Shown piece after piece: positions 1 through 7,332 of a stretch of 16,098 nt of DNA (position 1 is its first letter; each line of letters starts with the position of its first letter). The position numbers and the translations under genes are program-made. The DNA comes from an uncultured Gammaproteobacteria bacterium (GTDB taxonomy: Bacteria; Pseudomonadota; Gammaproteobacteria; Rariloculales; Rariloculaceae), in contig CAMPKU010000085.1 in assembly GCA_946887385.1 (NCBI GenBank), positions 1 to 16,098 on the forward strand, written 5' to 3'. The notes below the pieces were generated by a model, which was not told where the DNA came from, did not search any database, and saw nothing but the letters and a program-made list of their open reading frames with translations.

Positions 1-335
1 GCGAGCGCATCGTCGCACTCGAACTCGATCATCGGCCACGTCACGATGCCGAGCGCCCGGCAGGCATCCTCGGCCAGCCTGAACTGTGCGTACAGCTTGG
101 GATCGATGCCGTCGCCGGTTTTGTAGCCGGGATACAGGTGGTTGCGGAACGACTCGATCACGTGATCGAAGGCGATGGCGACGTGCGTCACATCGTGTTC
201 GCCAAGCAACGCGAGCAGCGACCGCGCGAGGCCGCGAGCGCCGCCCACTTCCTTGCCGTGCACGTCGGTGCTCGACGGACTGCCGTAATAAGCGCGGAAT
301 AGCTCGAACGTTCCGTCCACGAGATGCACGTTCAT
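1..335 (-). CDS. 5'-3' exonuclease-like protein (PolI N-terminal/flap nuclease domain), partial
   Basis: Only the first 111 residues are in the window; the gene runs off the left edge. The protein opens with MNVHLVDGTFELFRAYYG, which matches the metal-binding first strand of the PolI-type 5'-3' exonuclease domain (LxxDGxxxxxRxxY). It continues with VAIAFD, then FRNHLYPGYKTG, the helical-arch stretch (usually FRxxLxxxYKxxR) that grips single-stranded 5' ends, and near the edge ECDDAL, corresponding to the conserved EADD acidic cluster that binds divalent metal. Family members cleave 5' flaps or degrade DNA 5' to 3' in replication and repair. Stand-alone copies without the polymerase domain are common, and which form this is cannot be seen. 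It is transcribed away from the dehydrogenase gene at 419. The ATG at 335-333 gives the standard family N-terminus. The C-terminal half and further acidic residues lie outside. Confidence 0.85.
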   Translation of the reverse strand, partial: MNVHLVDGTFELFRAYYGSPSSTDVHGKEVGGARGLARSLLALLGEHDVTHVAIAFDHVIESFRNHLYPGYKTGDGIDPKLYAQFRLAEDACRALGIVTWPMIEFECDDAL

Positions 336-380
336 GGCTGCTCCAGCCGGCCGGTTGCAATGCGCGCCGCCGCGCACCGG

Positions 381-389
381 TGCTAGTCT
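381..389 (+). promoter_or_regulatory. Possible extended -10 promoter element
   Basis: TGCTAGTCT fits an extended -10 (TGnTAnnnT), about 30 bases before the dehydrogenase start. I see no convincing -35 at the right distance. Similar GCTAnnnT elements occur before several other genes in the window, which is the main support. Confidence 0.3.
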
Positions 390-418
390 AGGCAAAAATC
401 GCCATTGGGGGACGGGCT

Positions 419-1687
419 ATGCGCATGCGCGGCTTCGCGATCATCGTGCTTTTCGCTGCCGGCATTGCCGCAGCCCAAACCCGGGAGCCGCAGCCGGCGT
501 TCCCGGGCCAAACGGAAGCTCCACCGCCGGCGCGTGAGTCTCGTTACAAGGTCGACGTGATCACCGACGGTCTCGTGGGTCCGTGGGCGCTCGCGTTCCT
601 GCCCGACGGCAACTTCCTGGTCTCGGAGCGCCGCGGCACGTTGCGAACCGTATCGCCACGCGGCGAAGTCTCCGAGCCGATCGCGGGCGTGCCGCCCGTC
701 AAGGTGGTGGCGGCGCAGAGCTTCCACGACGTGGTGCTCGATCCCAACTTCGCCGACAACCGCTACGTGTACTTCACGTACTTCGCGCCGCCGAAAGGCG
801 AAGCGGCGCGGGAGTGGCCGCTCGAGCATTACTACAACGAAGTTTGGGAAAAGTCGCTCGCCGAACGGCGCGTGCTCGACTTAGGCAACGAGCGCGTGAG
901 CCGCGCCAGGCTGTCTGCCGACAACCGCCGGCTCGAGGACCTCGAGGTGCTCATCGAGGGCGGCGTGGAGCGGCGCATCGTGTTCGCGCCCGATGGGTCG
1001 ATGTACGTGACGGGCGCCGATACGTTCCGTTTCTACGATTCCGATCTCGACGGCACCGAGCACAGCACACCGCACGAGCCCGACGTGCGCCGCAATTTCA
1101 CGGGCCGCGTGATTCGCATCAACCCCGATGGCACCATCCCGCCGGACAATCCGTGGCTCGGCCGCGCCACGGTATCGCGCGAAACCTTCGCGCACGGCTT
1201 CAAGGATCCCGAGGGCGCCGCGCTGCATCCCACCACGGGCGAGCTTTGGCTCGTCGACCACGGCCCGCAAGGCGGAGACGAGATCAACATCGTCCGCGCG
1301 GGCCGCGACTACGGCTGGCCCGAGGTGTCGTACGGCGTGCAGTACGACGCGCGCCAGCCCGACGGCCGAACGAACGTGGCCGTCGGCACGGGCGCGACGG
1401 CGATGCCAGGCACCGAGCAGCCGATCTATTTCTGGGTGCCGTCGATCGCGCCGTCTGGCATGGCGTTTTACACGGGAAACCTGTTCCCGGAGTGGCGCGG
1501 CAATCTCTTCGTCGGCGCAATGGCGGGTCGACACTTGGTGCGGCTCGTGCTCGAGGGCGAGCGCGTGGTCGCCGAGGAGAAATTGCTCGAGGAGCTCGAG
1601 CTGCGCGTGCGCGAGGTGCGTCAGGGGCCCGACGGCGCTCTCTACGTGTTCGGCGGCGACTCGCTCCTGCGCATCACGCCGCCGTAG
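419..1687 (+). CDS. Exported PQQ-dependent sugar dehydrogenase-like beta-propeller protein
   Basis: This 422-residue protein has a signal peptide (MRMRGFAIIVLFAAGIAAAQ) and then the beta-propeller of the soluble glucose/aldose sugar dehydrogenase family, which oxidises sugars in the periplasm with PQQ and calcium. Landmarks are GLVGPWALAFLPDG (51-64), HDVVLDPNF (103-111), GRVIRINPDGTIPPDNPW (229-246), DHGPQGGDEIN (280-290), where the family binds calcium, GRDYGWPEVSYG (295-306) and SGMAFYTGNLFPEWRGNLFVG (346-366). Length is normal. Two functional sites look altered. The strand that usually carries the catalytic His before the RxVFxxDG motif reads GGVERRIVFAPDG (181-193) with no His. The usual GHRNPQG cofactor loop reads GFKDPEG (260-266). 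It may therefore be a divergent or inactive relative. The first ATG is kept because it gives a complete signal peptide. Confidence 0.85.
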   Translation: MRMRGFAIIVLFAAGIAAAQTREPQPAFPGQTEAPPPARESRYKVDVITDGLVGPWALAFLPDGNFLVSERRGTLRTVSPRGEVSEPIAGVPPVKVVAAQSFHDVVLDPNFADNRYVYFTYFAPPKGEAAREWPLEHYYNEVWEKSLAERRVLDLGNERVSRARLSADNRRLEDLEVLIEGGVERRIVFAPDGSMYVTGADTFRFYDSDLDGTEHSTPHEPDVRRNFTGRVIRINPDGTIPPDNPWLGRATVSRETFAHGFKDPEGAALHPTTGELWLVDHGPQGGDEINIVRAGRDYGWPEVSYGVQYDARQPDGRTNVAVGTGATAMPGTEQPIYFWVPSIAPSGMAFYTGNLFPEWRGNLFVGAMAGRHLVRLVLEGERVVAEEKLLEELELRVREVRQGPDGALYVFGGDSLLRITPP

Positions 1688-1756
1688 CGAACGTCGCCAC
1701 TTTGGCACGCTTCATGCTGCTTCGTGCGTACGACACGGTTGTCGAACGGAGCGGAT

Positions 1757-2056
1757 ATGGCCAGGAAATACGGCAAGAAAGCATCGAAAAAAGTGGCGCG
1801 CGCGATGCGCGAGCGCAAACGAGGCACGTTGCGCAGCGGCCGATCGGGCAAGAAAGTAACGAGCCGCAAGCAGGCCATCGCGATAGGTCTTTCCGAGGCA
1901 CGCAGATCCGGAGCGAAGGTGCCCAAGCAGCCGAGCAGCAAGAAACGCCGCACGAAACGCCGCACGAAGCGCAGCGCAAAGCGGACCTCGAAGCGCACGT
2001 CGAAGCGCAGGACGACGCGCAGGACGAAGCGCAGCTCGAAACGCCGCGCCGCGTAA
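1757..2056 (+). CDS. DUF6496 protein with basic, histone-H1-like repeat tail
   Basis: A 99-residue protein of very high positive charge. Residues 1-57 contain the DUF6496 pattern as I know it: MARKYGKKASKKV, then LRSGRSGKKVTSRKQAIAIG and LSEARRSGAKVPK. Residues 63-98 are nine tetrapeptide units built on KRxx (KRRT, KRSA, KRTS, KRSS), with almost no hydrophobic residue. Such tails in histone H1, HctB-like and AlgP-like proteins neutralise DNA, so I infer nucleic-acid binding or nucleoid compaction. The function of DUF6496 itself is not known to me. I prefer the ATG at 1757 over one 33 bases upstream because GGAG (1748-1751) sits five bases before it and homologues begin MARK. It stands alone between the dehydrogenase and the membrane-protein pair. 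Confidence 0.85.
   Translation: MARKYGKKASKKVARAMRERKRGTLRSGRSGKKVTSRKQAIAIGLSEARRSGAKVPKQPSSKKRRTKRRTKRSAKRTSKRTSKRRTTRRTKRSSKRRAA
1943..2050 (+). repeat. Nine tandem 12-bp coding units (KRxx tetrapeptides)
   Basis: The 3' part of the DUF6496 gene consists of nine imperfect 12-base units, each starting with a Lys-Arg (once Thr-Arg) codon pair followed by two of R, T, S or A. The units differ in synonymous positions, so this is an old or selected repeat rather than a fresh slippage product. Repeat-number variation between strains would be expected. Confidence 0.8.
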
Positions 2057-2123
2057 CCGCTAGAGCGGCGCGCGGTATCGATGGGCGGAGCGCCAGCGGC
2101 CGCCGTTTGCTACGCTGCGCGCC

Positions 2124-2630
2124 ATGATTGCGCTGCTGACGTTCCTCGAGGATAACGCGCTCAGCGTCTTCATCCGCGAGTTCCCGTCGGTTTTCGGCTT
2201 CCCCACTATCTTGTTCCTGCACACGCTGGGGCTCGCGATGGTAGCGGGTGTGAGCATCGCCATCGATCTTTGGATTCTGCGCGGCGGAGCGGCGAGCGCC
2301 CCGCTGCATCTCACAGGCCTCGTGCGAACCATGTGGCTCGGATTCGGCATCAATCTTTTGTCCGGCGTCGCACTGCTGCTCGCTTACCCGGCCAAAGCGC
2401 TCACGAACGGCGTGTTCTATCTGAAGATGGCGCTGGTGGTCTTGGGCGTTTACATCGCAGTGCGCATCAACCGGGAGTTGTCGTCGAACGACGGCGCGCT
2501 CGGCCACGCTGTGGCGTTCGCTGCCCGGCGCTGGGCCATGGCGTCGCTCTTGACGTGGACGGCCGCGATCGTCACCGGCAGGCTGCTCGCGTATACCAAC
2601 AGCGTGCTGTTCGCGAGCGAGCTCACATGA
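2124..2630 (+). CDS. DUF6644-like integral membrane protein, type A (copy 1)
   Basis: A 168-residue inner-membrane protein with about four hydrophobic helices (roughly 24-50, 68-88, 96-114 and 136-156) and no signal peptide. I associate it with the DUF6644-type family of unknown function. Conserved points shared with the copy at 8123-8620 are SxF and ILxLHxxGLA at the first helix (His33), LGFxINxxSG in the second, a Lys entering the third helix (FYLKMALVV) and GRLLAY near the end. Its stop overlaps the start of the type B gene by four bases (ATGA), so the two are almost certainly co-translated and probably form a complex. A possible extended -10 (TGCTACGCT, 2108-2116) lies only eight bases before the ATG. 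A single invariant membrane His might bind a cofactor such as haem, but this is speculation. Confidence 0.8.
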   Translation: MIALLTFLEDNALSVFIREFPSVFGFPTILFLHTLGLAMVAGVSIAIDLWILRGGAASAPLHLTGLVRTMWLGFGINLLSGVALLLAYPAKALTNGVFYLKMALVVLGVYIAVRINRELSSNDGALGHAVAFAARRWAMASLLTWTAAIVTGRLLAYTNSVLFASELT

Positions 2631-3115
2631 CGTTGCGAGAGATCATCGCCTGGCTCACGAGCACGCCGATCAACACGCTCGTCATGGACTATCGCTGGAC
2701 CTGGCCCATCGCCGAGAGCCTGCACTTTTGCGGATTGGCGTTGATGGTGGGCACGGTGGGCACGTTCGACTTGCGCTTGTTGGGCTTGGGCAAGGGAATA
2801 CCGCCGGCGGCCCTGCACTATTCCATCCGATTCGGTCTCGCGGGCTTCGTGGTGTCGGCAGTGACGGGCTCGCTGTTCATCTTCGGGCAGCCGGACCAAT
2901 ACTTTTACAACAACGCGTTCAAGGTGAAAGTGGTGTGCCTGCTGCTGCTCGGCCTCAACGTTGGCGCGTTCTACGCGCTTCAGTCGCGGCAGGCGCTCGC
3001 GCTCGGCCCCGGCGAGGATGCGTCCTCGCGAACGAAGATGTTTGCGGCCATCTCGCTCACGCTGCTCGTCGCAATCATGTGCGCCGGCCGAATGCTCACG
3101 TTCTATCGCCCTTGA
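2627..3115 (+). CDS. DUF6644-like integral membrane protein, type B (copy 1)
   Basis: A 162-residue membrane protein with about four helices. It starts at the ATG that overlaps the type A stop codon; longer upstream reading in this frame lies inside type A and is not used. Residues 20-57 contain the type B signature, DYRWTWPIAESLHF followed by GLALMVGTVGTFDLRLLGLGKGIP, nearly the same as in the copy at 7591-8109. Shared fixed points are the first-helix His33, GxP after the second helix, LK/VK entering the third helix with GLN inside it, and GRMLTFY at the end. The family function is unknown to me. The A-then-B order and tight coupling in both copies argue for a heteromeric membrane complex. 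The C-terminus is short with no soluble domain. Confidence 0.82.
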   Translation: MTLREIIAWLTSTPINTLVMDYRWTWPIAESLHFCGLALMVGTVGTFDLRLLGLGKGIPPAALHYSIRFGLAGFVVSAVTGSLFIFGQPDQYFYNNAFKVKVVCLLLLGLNVGAFYALQSRQALALGPGEDASSRTKMFAAISLTLLVAIMCAGRMLTFYRP

Positions 3116-3144
3116 CCTGCCGCTGCGCGCATCTGCGCGGCGCC

Positions 3145-3172
3145 TTGTCATGGCGCTCGCGATCCATATCAT
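3145..3172 (+). promoter_or_regulatory. Sigma70-type promoter for the ABC exporter
   Basis: TTGTCA (3145-3150) and TATCAT (3167-3172) are 16 bases apart, each matching the consensus at five of six positions. The predicted transcript start is near 3179, about 18 bases before the ATPase ATG. The -10 lies between the arms of a six-base inverted repeat (GCGCTC 3153-3158, GAGCGC 3173-3178), a possible operator. Confidence 0.55.
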
Positions 3173-3196
3173 GAGCGCTCCATTCGGCGAGTAACC

Positions 3197-4123
3197 ATGC
3201 AGTCGATCATCTCAATCAAAGACCTGACGAAGACCTACGAAGGCGGCTTCGAGGCGCTGAAGCGCACCAACCTCGAGATTCGTCGCGGCGAGATCTTCGC
3301 GCTGCTTGGCCCGAACGGCGCCGGCAAGACCACGCTCATCAACATCGTCTGCGGCATCGCCAATGCAAGCGGCGGCACCATCACCGTTGCCGGCCACGAC
3401 ATCCGCAAAGAAGCGCGCGCGGCGCGCGATCTGATCGGCCTGGTGCCGCAAGAGCTGTCCACCGACGCCTTCGAGACGGTGTGGGACACGACGATGTTCA
3501 GCCGCGGCCTGTTCGGCAAGCCGAAGAGCGCGGCCTACTGCGAAAAAGTGTTGCGCTGGCTGTCGCTGTGGGACAAGGCGCGCAGCAAGATCATCACGCT
3601 GTCGGGCGGCATGAAGCGCCGCGTGATGATCGCGAAAGCGCTGGCGCACGAGCCGCAGATTCTGTTTCTCGACGAGCCTACCGCCGGCGTGGACGTGGAG
3701 CTTCGCAAGGACATGTGGAACGTGGTGCGGGACCTTCAGACCTCGGGCGTCACGATCATTCTCACCACCCACTACATCGAGGAAGCCGAGGAGATGGCCG
3801 ATCGCGTCGGCGTCATCAATCACGGCGAGATCATCCTTGTCGAGGAGACGGCCGCACTGATGCGCAAGCTCGGCAAGAAGCAGATGACGCTCCAACTTCA
3901 CGCCCCGCTCCAGCGTCTGCCGGAATCGCTGGCGGACTTTCCGCTCGATCTGAACGCCGACGGCAACGAGCTCGTGTATACCTATGACACGCGCAGCGAG
4001 CGTACGGGAATCACGACGCTGTTGGGCGCGCTGGCCGACGCCGACATCCGCTTCAAAGATCTCTCGACGACGCAAAGCTCGCTCGAAGAGATTTTCGTGA
4101 GCCTGGTGCGGAGGTCCATGTGA
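3197..4123 (+). CDS. ABC-2 type exporter, ATP-binding protein
   Basis: A 308-residue cytoplasmic ATPase that powers the permease encoded next. All nucleotide-binding motifs are intact: Walker [10 protein letters not shown] (38-46), Q-loop Q85 in VPQE, signature LSGGM (135-139), Walker [13 protein letters not shown] (155-166) and H-loop His192 in [18 protein letters not shown]. The length and the roughly 90-residue C-terminal extension after the core are usual for drug, polysaccharide or YadG/NodI-like exporter ATPases. The final codons include GGAGG (4110-4114), which serves as ribosome-binding site for the permease, and the two genes overlap by four bases. The ATG at 3197 is preceded by a poor Shine-Dalgarno sequence but by a good promoter. 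The exported substrate cannot be told from the sequence. Confidence 0.92.
   Translation: MQSIISIKDLTKTYEGGFEALKRTNLEIRRGEIFALLGPNGAGKTTLINIVCGIANASGGTITVAGHDIRKEARAARDLIGLVPQELSTDAFETVWDTTMFSRGLFGKPKSAAYCEKVLRWLSLWDKARSKIITLSGGMKRRVMIAKALAHEPQILFLDEPTAGVDVELRKDMWNVVRDLQTSGVTIILTTHYIEEAEEMADRVGVINHGEIILVEETAALMRKLGKKQMTLQLHAPLQRLPESLADFPLDLNADGNELVYTYDTRSERTGITTLLGALADADIRFKDLSTTQSSLEEIFVSLVRRSM
4110..4114 (+). promoter_or_regulatory. Ribosome-binding site deciding a GTG start
   Basis: GGAGG lies five bases before the GTG at 4120-4122. It fixes the permease start even though the start codon overlaps the ATPase stop (GTGA). Confidence 0.75.
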
Positions 4124-4881
4124 ACTGGCACGCCGTTCACGCCATCTACCAGTTCGAGATGGCGCGGATGTTTCGCACCATCGTGCAGAGCATCGTAGCG
4201 CCCGTGCTGTCCACGTCGCTGTACTTCGTCGTGTTCGGTTCTGCGATCGGCTCGCGGATTCAAGAGATCGACGGCACGAGCTACGGCGCGTTCATCGTAC
4301 CGGGCCTGATCATGTTGTCGCTGCTCACGGAGAGCATCGGCAATGCGTCGTTCGGCATTTACTTTCCGCGCTTCACGGGCACGATCTACGAGGTGCTGTC
4401 CGCGCCCGTGTCGGCGGCCGAGGTGATCTTGGGATATGTGGGCGCCGCGGCCACGAAGTCGATCCTGCTCGGCTTCATCATCCTCGCCACGGCGGCGCTG
4501 TTCGTGCCGCTACAGATCGCGCATCCGTTCTGGATGCTCGCGTTCCTCGTGCTCACGGCCGTAACGTTCAGCTTGTTCGGCTTCATCATCGGCCTTTGGG
4601 CGGACAGCTTCGAGAAGCTGCAGGTGGTACCGCTGCTCGTGATTACGCCCCTCACGTTTTTGGGCGGCAGCTTCTACTCGATCAGCATGCTGCCGCCTAC
4701 GTGGCAGACCATCACTCTGTTCAACCCCATCGTCTATCTGGTGAGCGGCTTTCGCTGGAGCTTCTACGAGATCGCCGACGTGCGCGTGGGCATCAGCTTG
4801 GGGCTCACGCTGGTGTTCATGCTTGCGTGCCTCAGCACGACTTGGTGGATGCTGGTGACGGGCTGGCGGCTCAAGAAATAG
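4120..4881 (+). CDS. ABC-2 type exporter, membrane permease
   Basis: A 253-residue inner-membrane permease with about six helices, the usual size for the ABC-2 membrane family (YadH/NodJ-like). Recognisable stretches are the N-terminal amphipathic [12 protein letters not shown], then [21 protein letters not shown] (helix 1), [15 protein letters not shown] (helix 2) and, near the end, [20 protein letters not shown], the characteristic ABC-2 segment, followed by [17 protein letters not shown]. It begins with GTG, overlaps the ATPase gene by four bases and has a strong ribosome-binding site. With the ATPase it should form a dimer-of-dimers exporter. The stop codon lies in the loop of a GC-rich hairpin. 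Confidence 0.92.
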   Translation: MNWHAVHAIYQFEMARMFRTIVQSIVAPVLSTSLYFVVFGSAIGSRIQEIDGTSYGAFIVPGLIMLSLLTESIGNASFGIYFPRFTGTIYEVLSAPVSAAEVILGYVGAAATKSILLGFIILATAALFVPLQIAHPFWMLAFLVLTAVTFSLFGFIIGLWADSFEKLQVVPLLVITPLTFLGGSFYSISMLPPTWQTITLFNPIVYLVSGFRWSFYEIADVRVGISLGLTLVFMLACLSTTWWMLVTGWRLKK

Positions 4882-4894
4882 CCTCCCGCCAGCC
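4861..4894 (+). terminator. GC-rich hairpin at the end of the ABC operon
   Basis: GGCTGGCGG (4861-4869) pairs perfectly with CCGCCAGCC (4886-4894), with a 16-base loop that contains the permease stop codon. No U-tract follows, so it would be a weak terminator or an mRNA-stabilising stem rather than a classical intrinsic terminator. Confidence 0.35.
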
Positions 4895-5046
4895 AGCCTC
4901 ATTACGTCATGTGGCGGCGGCGCGGCGGCGGCGAATCCGTAACGCTTTAGCAGGGTTCCGCGGCGCATCACGGATTTGGCGGCGTGGCCTATGCCACCAT
5001 CCGCGGCACGCCGGGCCGGCTCCCGGCCTGGGCCACGGGACTCACG

Positions 5047-5466
5047 ATGCGAAAGGCGGCGATCCTGCCGGTTGTCACTCTGCTGCTCGGCGGCTGCGCT
5101 GTGGTCAGCCCGCCACGGTCGGACGTGCGGCCCGAACCGGCTCCGGCGCCCACGGCCCCGGTGGCGGCCGCTACGCCCCCGCAGCCGGCAACCCCGCCGC
5201 GGTCCGCACCGCAGCGCGCTCAGGCCGTCCGGATCGACAATTCGTCGCTGGAATCGTTTCGCTCAAGCTGGGAACGTATGCGCGCGAGCCTGTCGCCGGC
5301 GCAACAATCCGACTTGACCGACGCGGTTGTCCGGCTCACGTTTGCGCCCTACGGAAGCGTGACGACTCTGCCGGCCAATTTGCGCTCGAGCCCCATCGTC
5401 CCCGAGATGGTTCGAGCGCGAATCGCGGGGCTCACCTACGCCGAAATCATCGCGCTCCCGCCGTAA
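5047..5466 (+). CDS. Small secreted lipoprotein of unknown function
   Basis: From the ATG at 5047 this is a 139-residue protein with a clear lipoprotein signal, MRKAAILPVVTLLLGGCAVV, where Cys17 in the lipobox LGGC would be lipidated. An ATG at 4984 in the same frame would add 21 residues and spoil the signal peptide, so I reject it. After the Cys comes a Pro/Ala-rich linker (about 21-57) that likely spans the periplasm, then a compact 80-residue domain with SLESFRSSWERMRASLSPAQQSDL, LTFAP and, at the end, ARIAGLTYAEIIALPP. The ending resembles small lipoproteins whose C-terminus reads L(N/A)GLTxxEIIAxA. I cannot assign a function. It may be expressed alone or with the phosphatase-like gene 94 bases downstream. 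Confidence 0.7.
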   Translation: MRKAAILPVVTLLLGGCAVVSPPRSDVRPEPAPAPTAPVAAATPPQPATPPRSAPQRAQAVRIDNSSLESFRSSWERMRASLSPAQQSDLTDAVVRLTFAPYGSVTTLPANLRSSPIVPEMVRARIAGLTYAEIIALPP

Positions 5467-5503
5467 CGCATTCGGCCTCCCGCGAACGTCGCTACCGGGC
5501 GGG

Positions 5504-5533
5504 CTGGCAACCACGCTCGCTCACCGCTAGCAT
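5504..5533 (+). promoter_or_regulatory. Candidate promoter for the phosphatase-like gene
   Basis: CTGGCA (5504-5509) and TAGCAT (5528-5533) are 18 bases apart, each with four of six consensus matches. The -10 is 27 bases before the ATG at 5561, which also has GGAG at 5550-5553. Confidence 0.35.
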
Positions 5534-5560
5534 CGGTTTCGCTTCCAATGGAGCCGCACC

Positions 5561-6115
5561 ATGCGCACCACGCTCATCTGCATTTGCACGCTGATCCTCC
5601 CCCTATCGAGCGCCGCGACGGCGTGGGGCCAAGCGCCGGCGTCAGGAGGCGGGATGGGCGCCAACTATGTCGCGGCCACCGAGCGGCTGCACACGGGCGG
5701 CCAACCCGACGCCGCGGCGCTCGCCACGCTCGCCGAGCAAGGCTTCGAGCTGGTCGTGAACTTGGCGCCGCCGTCGAGTCAGGGCGCCGTGGCCGACGAG
5801 GGCAAGCTCGTAGCCGAGAACGGGGCCACGTACGTGAACATTCCGGTCGTGTGGCAAAAGCCCACGTACGAAGACTTCGCGCTGTTTTCCGCCGTCATGA
5901 ACGGCGCGCGCGATCGCAAAGTGCTCGTGCATTGCCAGCTCAACATGCGCGCGTCGGCGTTCATGTTTCTGTACCGCGTGATTCACGACAACACGGCGCC
6001 CGAGGAAGCCATGAAGGCGCTCCGCCCTGTGTGGATCCCGCGCGATCAATGGGGTACGTTCACGGCCGACGTGCTCGCACGACACGACATCGACTTCAAG
6101 CTGCCGGAGCCCTGA
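5561..6115 (+). CDS. Exported protein-tyrosine-phosphatase-like protein (bacterial PTP/DUF442-like)
   Basis: A 184-residue protein with a signal peptide (MRTTLICICTLILPLSSAATAWG). The mature part follows the bacterial PTP-like/BLH-phosphatase pattern: YVAATERLHTGGQPD (36-50), GFELVVNLAPP (61-71), GATYVNIPVVW (88-98) and the active-site loop VLVHCQLNMRASAF (121-134). The loop has Cys125 and Arg130 with four residues between, not the five of classical CX5R phosphatases; this resembles the rhodanese/DUF442 loop. Real phosphatase activity is therefore uncertain. Location is periplasmic or extracellular. GGAG at 5550-5553 supports the ATG at 5561. Such proteins also occur fused to NAD kinase or next to sulfide-oxidation genes, but nothing of that type is adjacent here. 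The following 'DFSGLW' gene is 103 bases away on the same strand. Confidence 0.8.
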   Translation: MRTTLICICTLILPLSSAATAWGQAPASGGGMGANYVAATERLHTGGQPDAAALATLAEQGFELVVNLAPPSSQGAVADEGKLVAENGATYVNIPVVWQKPTYEDFALFSAVMNGARDRKVLVHCQLNMRASAFMFLYRVIHDNTAPEEAMKALRPVWIPRDQWGTFTADVLARHDIDFKLPEP

Positions 6116-6206
6116 CGCTACCGAAAAATTGAGCAGCCTGCCCCGCGGCAGCGGCGCCCCACCCTTCTGCCATCGAGTCGCGGACGGTACGATGAGCGCA
6201 CTCTTC

Positions 6207-6213
6207 AAGGGGG
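6207..6213 (+). promoter_or_regulatory. Ribosome-binding site selecting the 6219 start
   Basis: AAGGGGG five bases before the ATG at 6219. It favours this start over in-frame ATGs at 6129 and 6192, neither of which has such a site. Confidence 0.65.
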
Positions 6214-6218
6214 CTTGC

Positions 6219-6950
6219 ATGACCACGTCCGCTCGAATCGTCTTCGCAGTCACCAGCGTTTTACTCGGCTTCGCACCGGGCGCCGCATCGGCGCAGCCGG
6301 ACTTCAGCGGGCTCTGGTTTCCGGCAGGGCGGCAGCAAGATCCGCCGCGCGCCCCGTACACTCCGGCCGCGCAGGCTGCGTTCGAGGCCTACGACGCGGC
6401 GTTCACGCTCGACGACGACCCGGGCCGTTACTGTATTTGGCCTGGCATGCCGCGCGCGGTGTGGGGCGCGCCGTTCACCGTGGAGATCCAGCAGCGGCCG
6501 CAGGACATCTCGATCTACTGGGAGGGCTACGGCATGTACCGGAAGATCTACATGGCCGATCACAGCCCGCCCGAGCCCGTGCTGCCCTCCGCGATGGGTC
6601 ACTCCGTGGCGCACTGGGAAGGCAGCACGCTCGTCGTCGAGACGACGAACCTGAAGCAGTATCCCTACATGACACGCATGGCGACGTCGTCCGACGCGCA
6701 CGTCGTGGAGCGCCTCCGGCTCGAGGAGCGCGACGTCGACGGTCAAAAGACGAAGTTCATCGTCAACGAGCTCGTGCTCACGGATCCGAAGGTCTATACC
6801 ACCCCCATCAAGATCACTGCCACGCTGCGCCATCGCCCCGACTTGCAGCTTCTCGAGTACACGTGCACGGACGCTCTGTGGGACGAATACTTGAGCGAGC
6901 GCGGTCTCACGCTGCCCGACATGGATGCGCTACCGGAACCGCGGAACTGA
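6219..6950 (+). CDS. Exported 'DFSGLW/WEGxTLVVE' family protein (copy 1, divergent)
   Basis: A 243-residue protein of an uncharacterised exported family. The signal peptide MTTSARIVFAVTSVLLGFAP ending GAASA is followed at once by QPDFSGLWFP. Shared family marks are PDFSGLW (27-33), Cys72 in RYCIWPGMP, SIYWEGYGMYRKIYM (98-112), GHSVAHWEGSTLVVETTN (127-144), LTDPKVYTTPIKI (187-199) and LLEYTC with Cys216. These line up with the proteins at 10242 and 11583, which are much closer to each other than to this one. Two Cys residues are the only ones in the mature protein and could form a disulfide in the periplasm. No catalytic motif is apparent to me. The gene is followed after four bases by a DUF6152 gene, the partnership also seen at 10242-12452, so the two products probably act together. 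Confidence 0.78.
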   Translation: MTTSARIVFAVTSVLLGFAPGAASAQPDFSGLWFPAGRQQDPPRAPYTPAAQAAFEAYDAAFTLDDDPGRYCIWPGMPRAVWGAPFTVEIQQRPQDISIYWEGYGMYRKIYMADHSPPEPVLPSAMGHSVAHWEGSTLVVETTNLKQYPYMTRMATSSDAHVVERLRLEERDVDGQKTKFIVNELVLTDPKVYTTPIKITATLRHRPDLQLLEYTCTDALWDEYLSERGLTLPDMDALPEPRN

Positions 6951-6954
6951 CGCC

Positions 6955-7332
6955 ATGCAGAAGCGATCGATCGGCCTGCTCGTCGCGGCGTTCGCAGCGG
7001 TGACGCTGCCCGCGGCGGCGCATCACTCGTTCGCGATCTACGATATGGAGCAGAACATCGCGTTCGACGGCGTGGTCGAGGCGCTGAAGTTGCGCAACCC
7101 GCACATGGCGCTCACGCTCACGGTCACGAAGAGCGATGGCACCACGGGCACGATCAATTTCGTGGAAGGAGCGCCGGCCAACATGATCGTGCGTATGGGC
7201 TTGAATCCCGCCGATCTAGCGGCGGGCCAGCCGATCAAAGCGATCGGCGCGCCGCTCCGCGACGACCCCAATGCCTATTTTTTGAAGGCAGTGATCCTGC
7301 CCGACGGCCGGCGCTTCACTTTCGTGAACTAG
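6955..7332 (+). CDS. DUF6152 family exported protein (copy 1)
   Basis: A 125-residue small exported protein. The signal peptide ends PAAA and the mature protein would begin HHSFAIYD (His23-His24), the hallmark AHHSF start of DUF6152. Further family marks are [17 protein letters not shown] (39-55), RMGL, a run corresponding to the GDxVxVxG strand ([13 protein letters not shown]) and a final DGRRF. The alternating short beta strands suggest a small beta-barrel of OB-fold style; that is my inference. The biochemical role of DUF6152 is not known to me. The start at 6955 lies four bases after the upstream 'DFSGLW' stop, so the two genes form one transcription unit. Its 3' end overlaps the convergent GIY-YIG gene by 17 bases. 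The N-terminal His pair might bind copper. Confidence 0.82.
   Translation: MQKRSIGLLVAAFAAVTLPAAAHHSFAIYDMEQNIAFDGVVEALKLRNPHMALTLTVTKSDGTTGTINFVEGAPANMIVRMGLNPADLAAGQPIKAIGAPLRDDPNAYFLKAVILPDGRRFTFVN

Noticed and set aside
881..1708. Minus-strand open frame antisense to the dehydrogenase
   Set aside because: Composition is that of a reverse complement shadow (Arg, His, Ala) and no signal or motif is present.
2057..2068. CCGCTAGAGCGG inverted repeat after the DUF6496 stop, as a terminator
   Set aside because: The stem would have only a two-base loop and no T-run follows; it cannot be supported as a terminator.
583..2127. Long open frame (514 codons) over the dehydrogenase and DUF6496 genes
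   Set aside because: Arg/Ala-rich with no domain, and it overlaps two well-supported genes in another frame. It is a typical GC-rich shadow.
3117..3145. GC-rich self-complementary stretch after the type B gene, as a terminator
   Set aside because: Pairing needs a bulge and there is no T-tract; GC-rich sequence pairs like this by chance.
4984..5046. Upstream ATG extending the small lipoprotein by 21 residues
   Set aside because: It would put a polar stretch before a perfect lipoprotein signal peptide and lacks a good ribosome-binding site.
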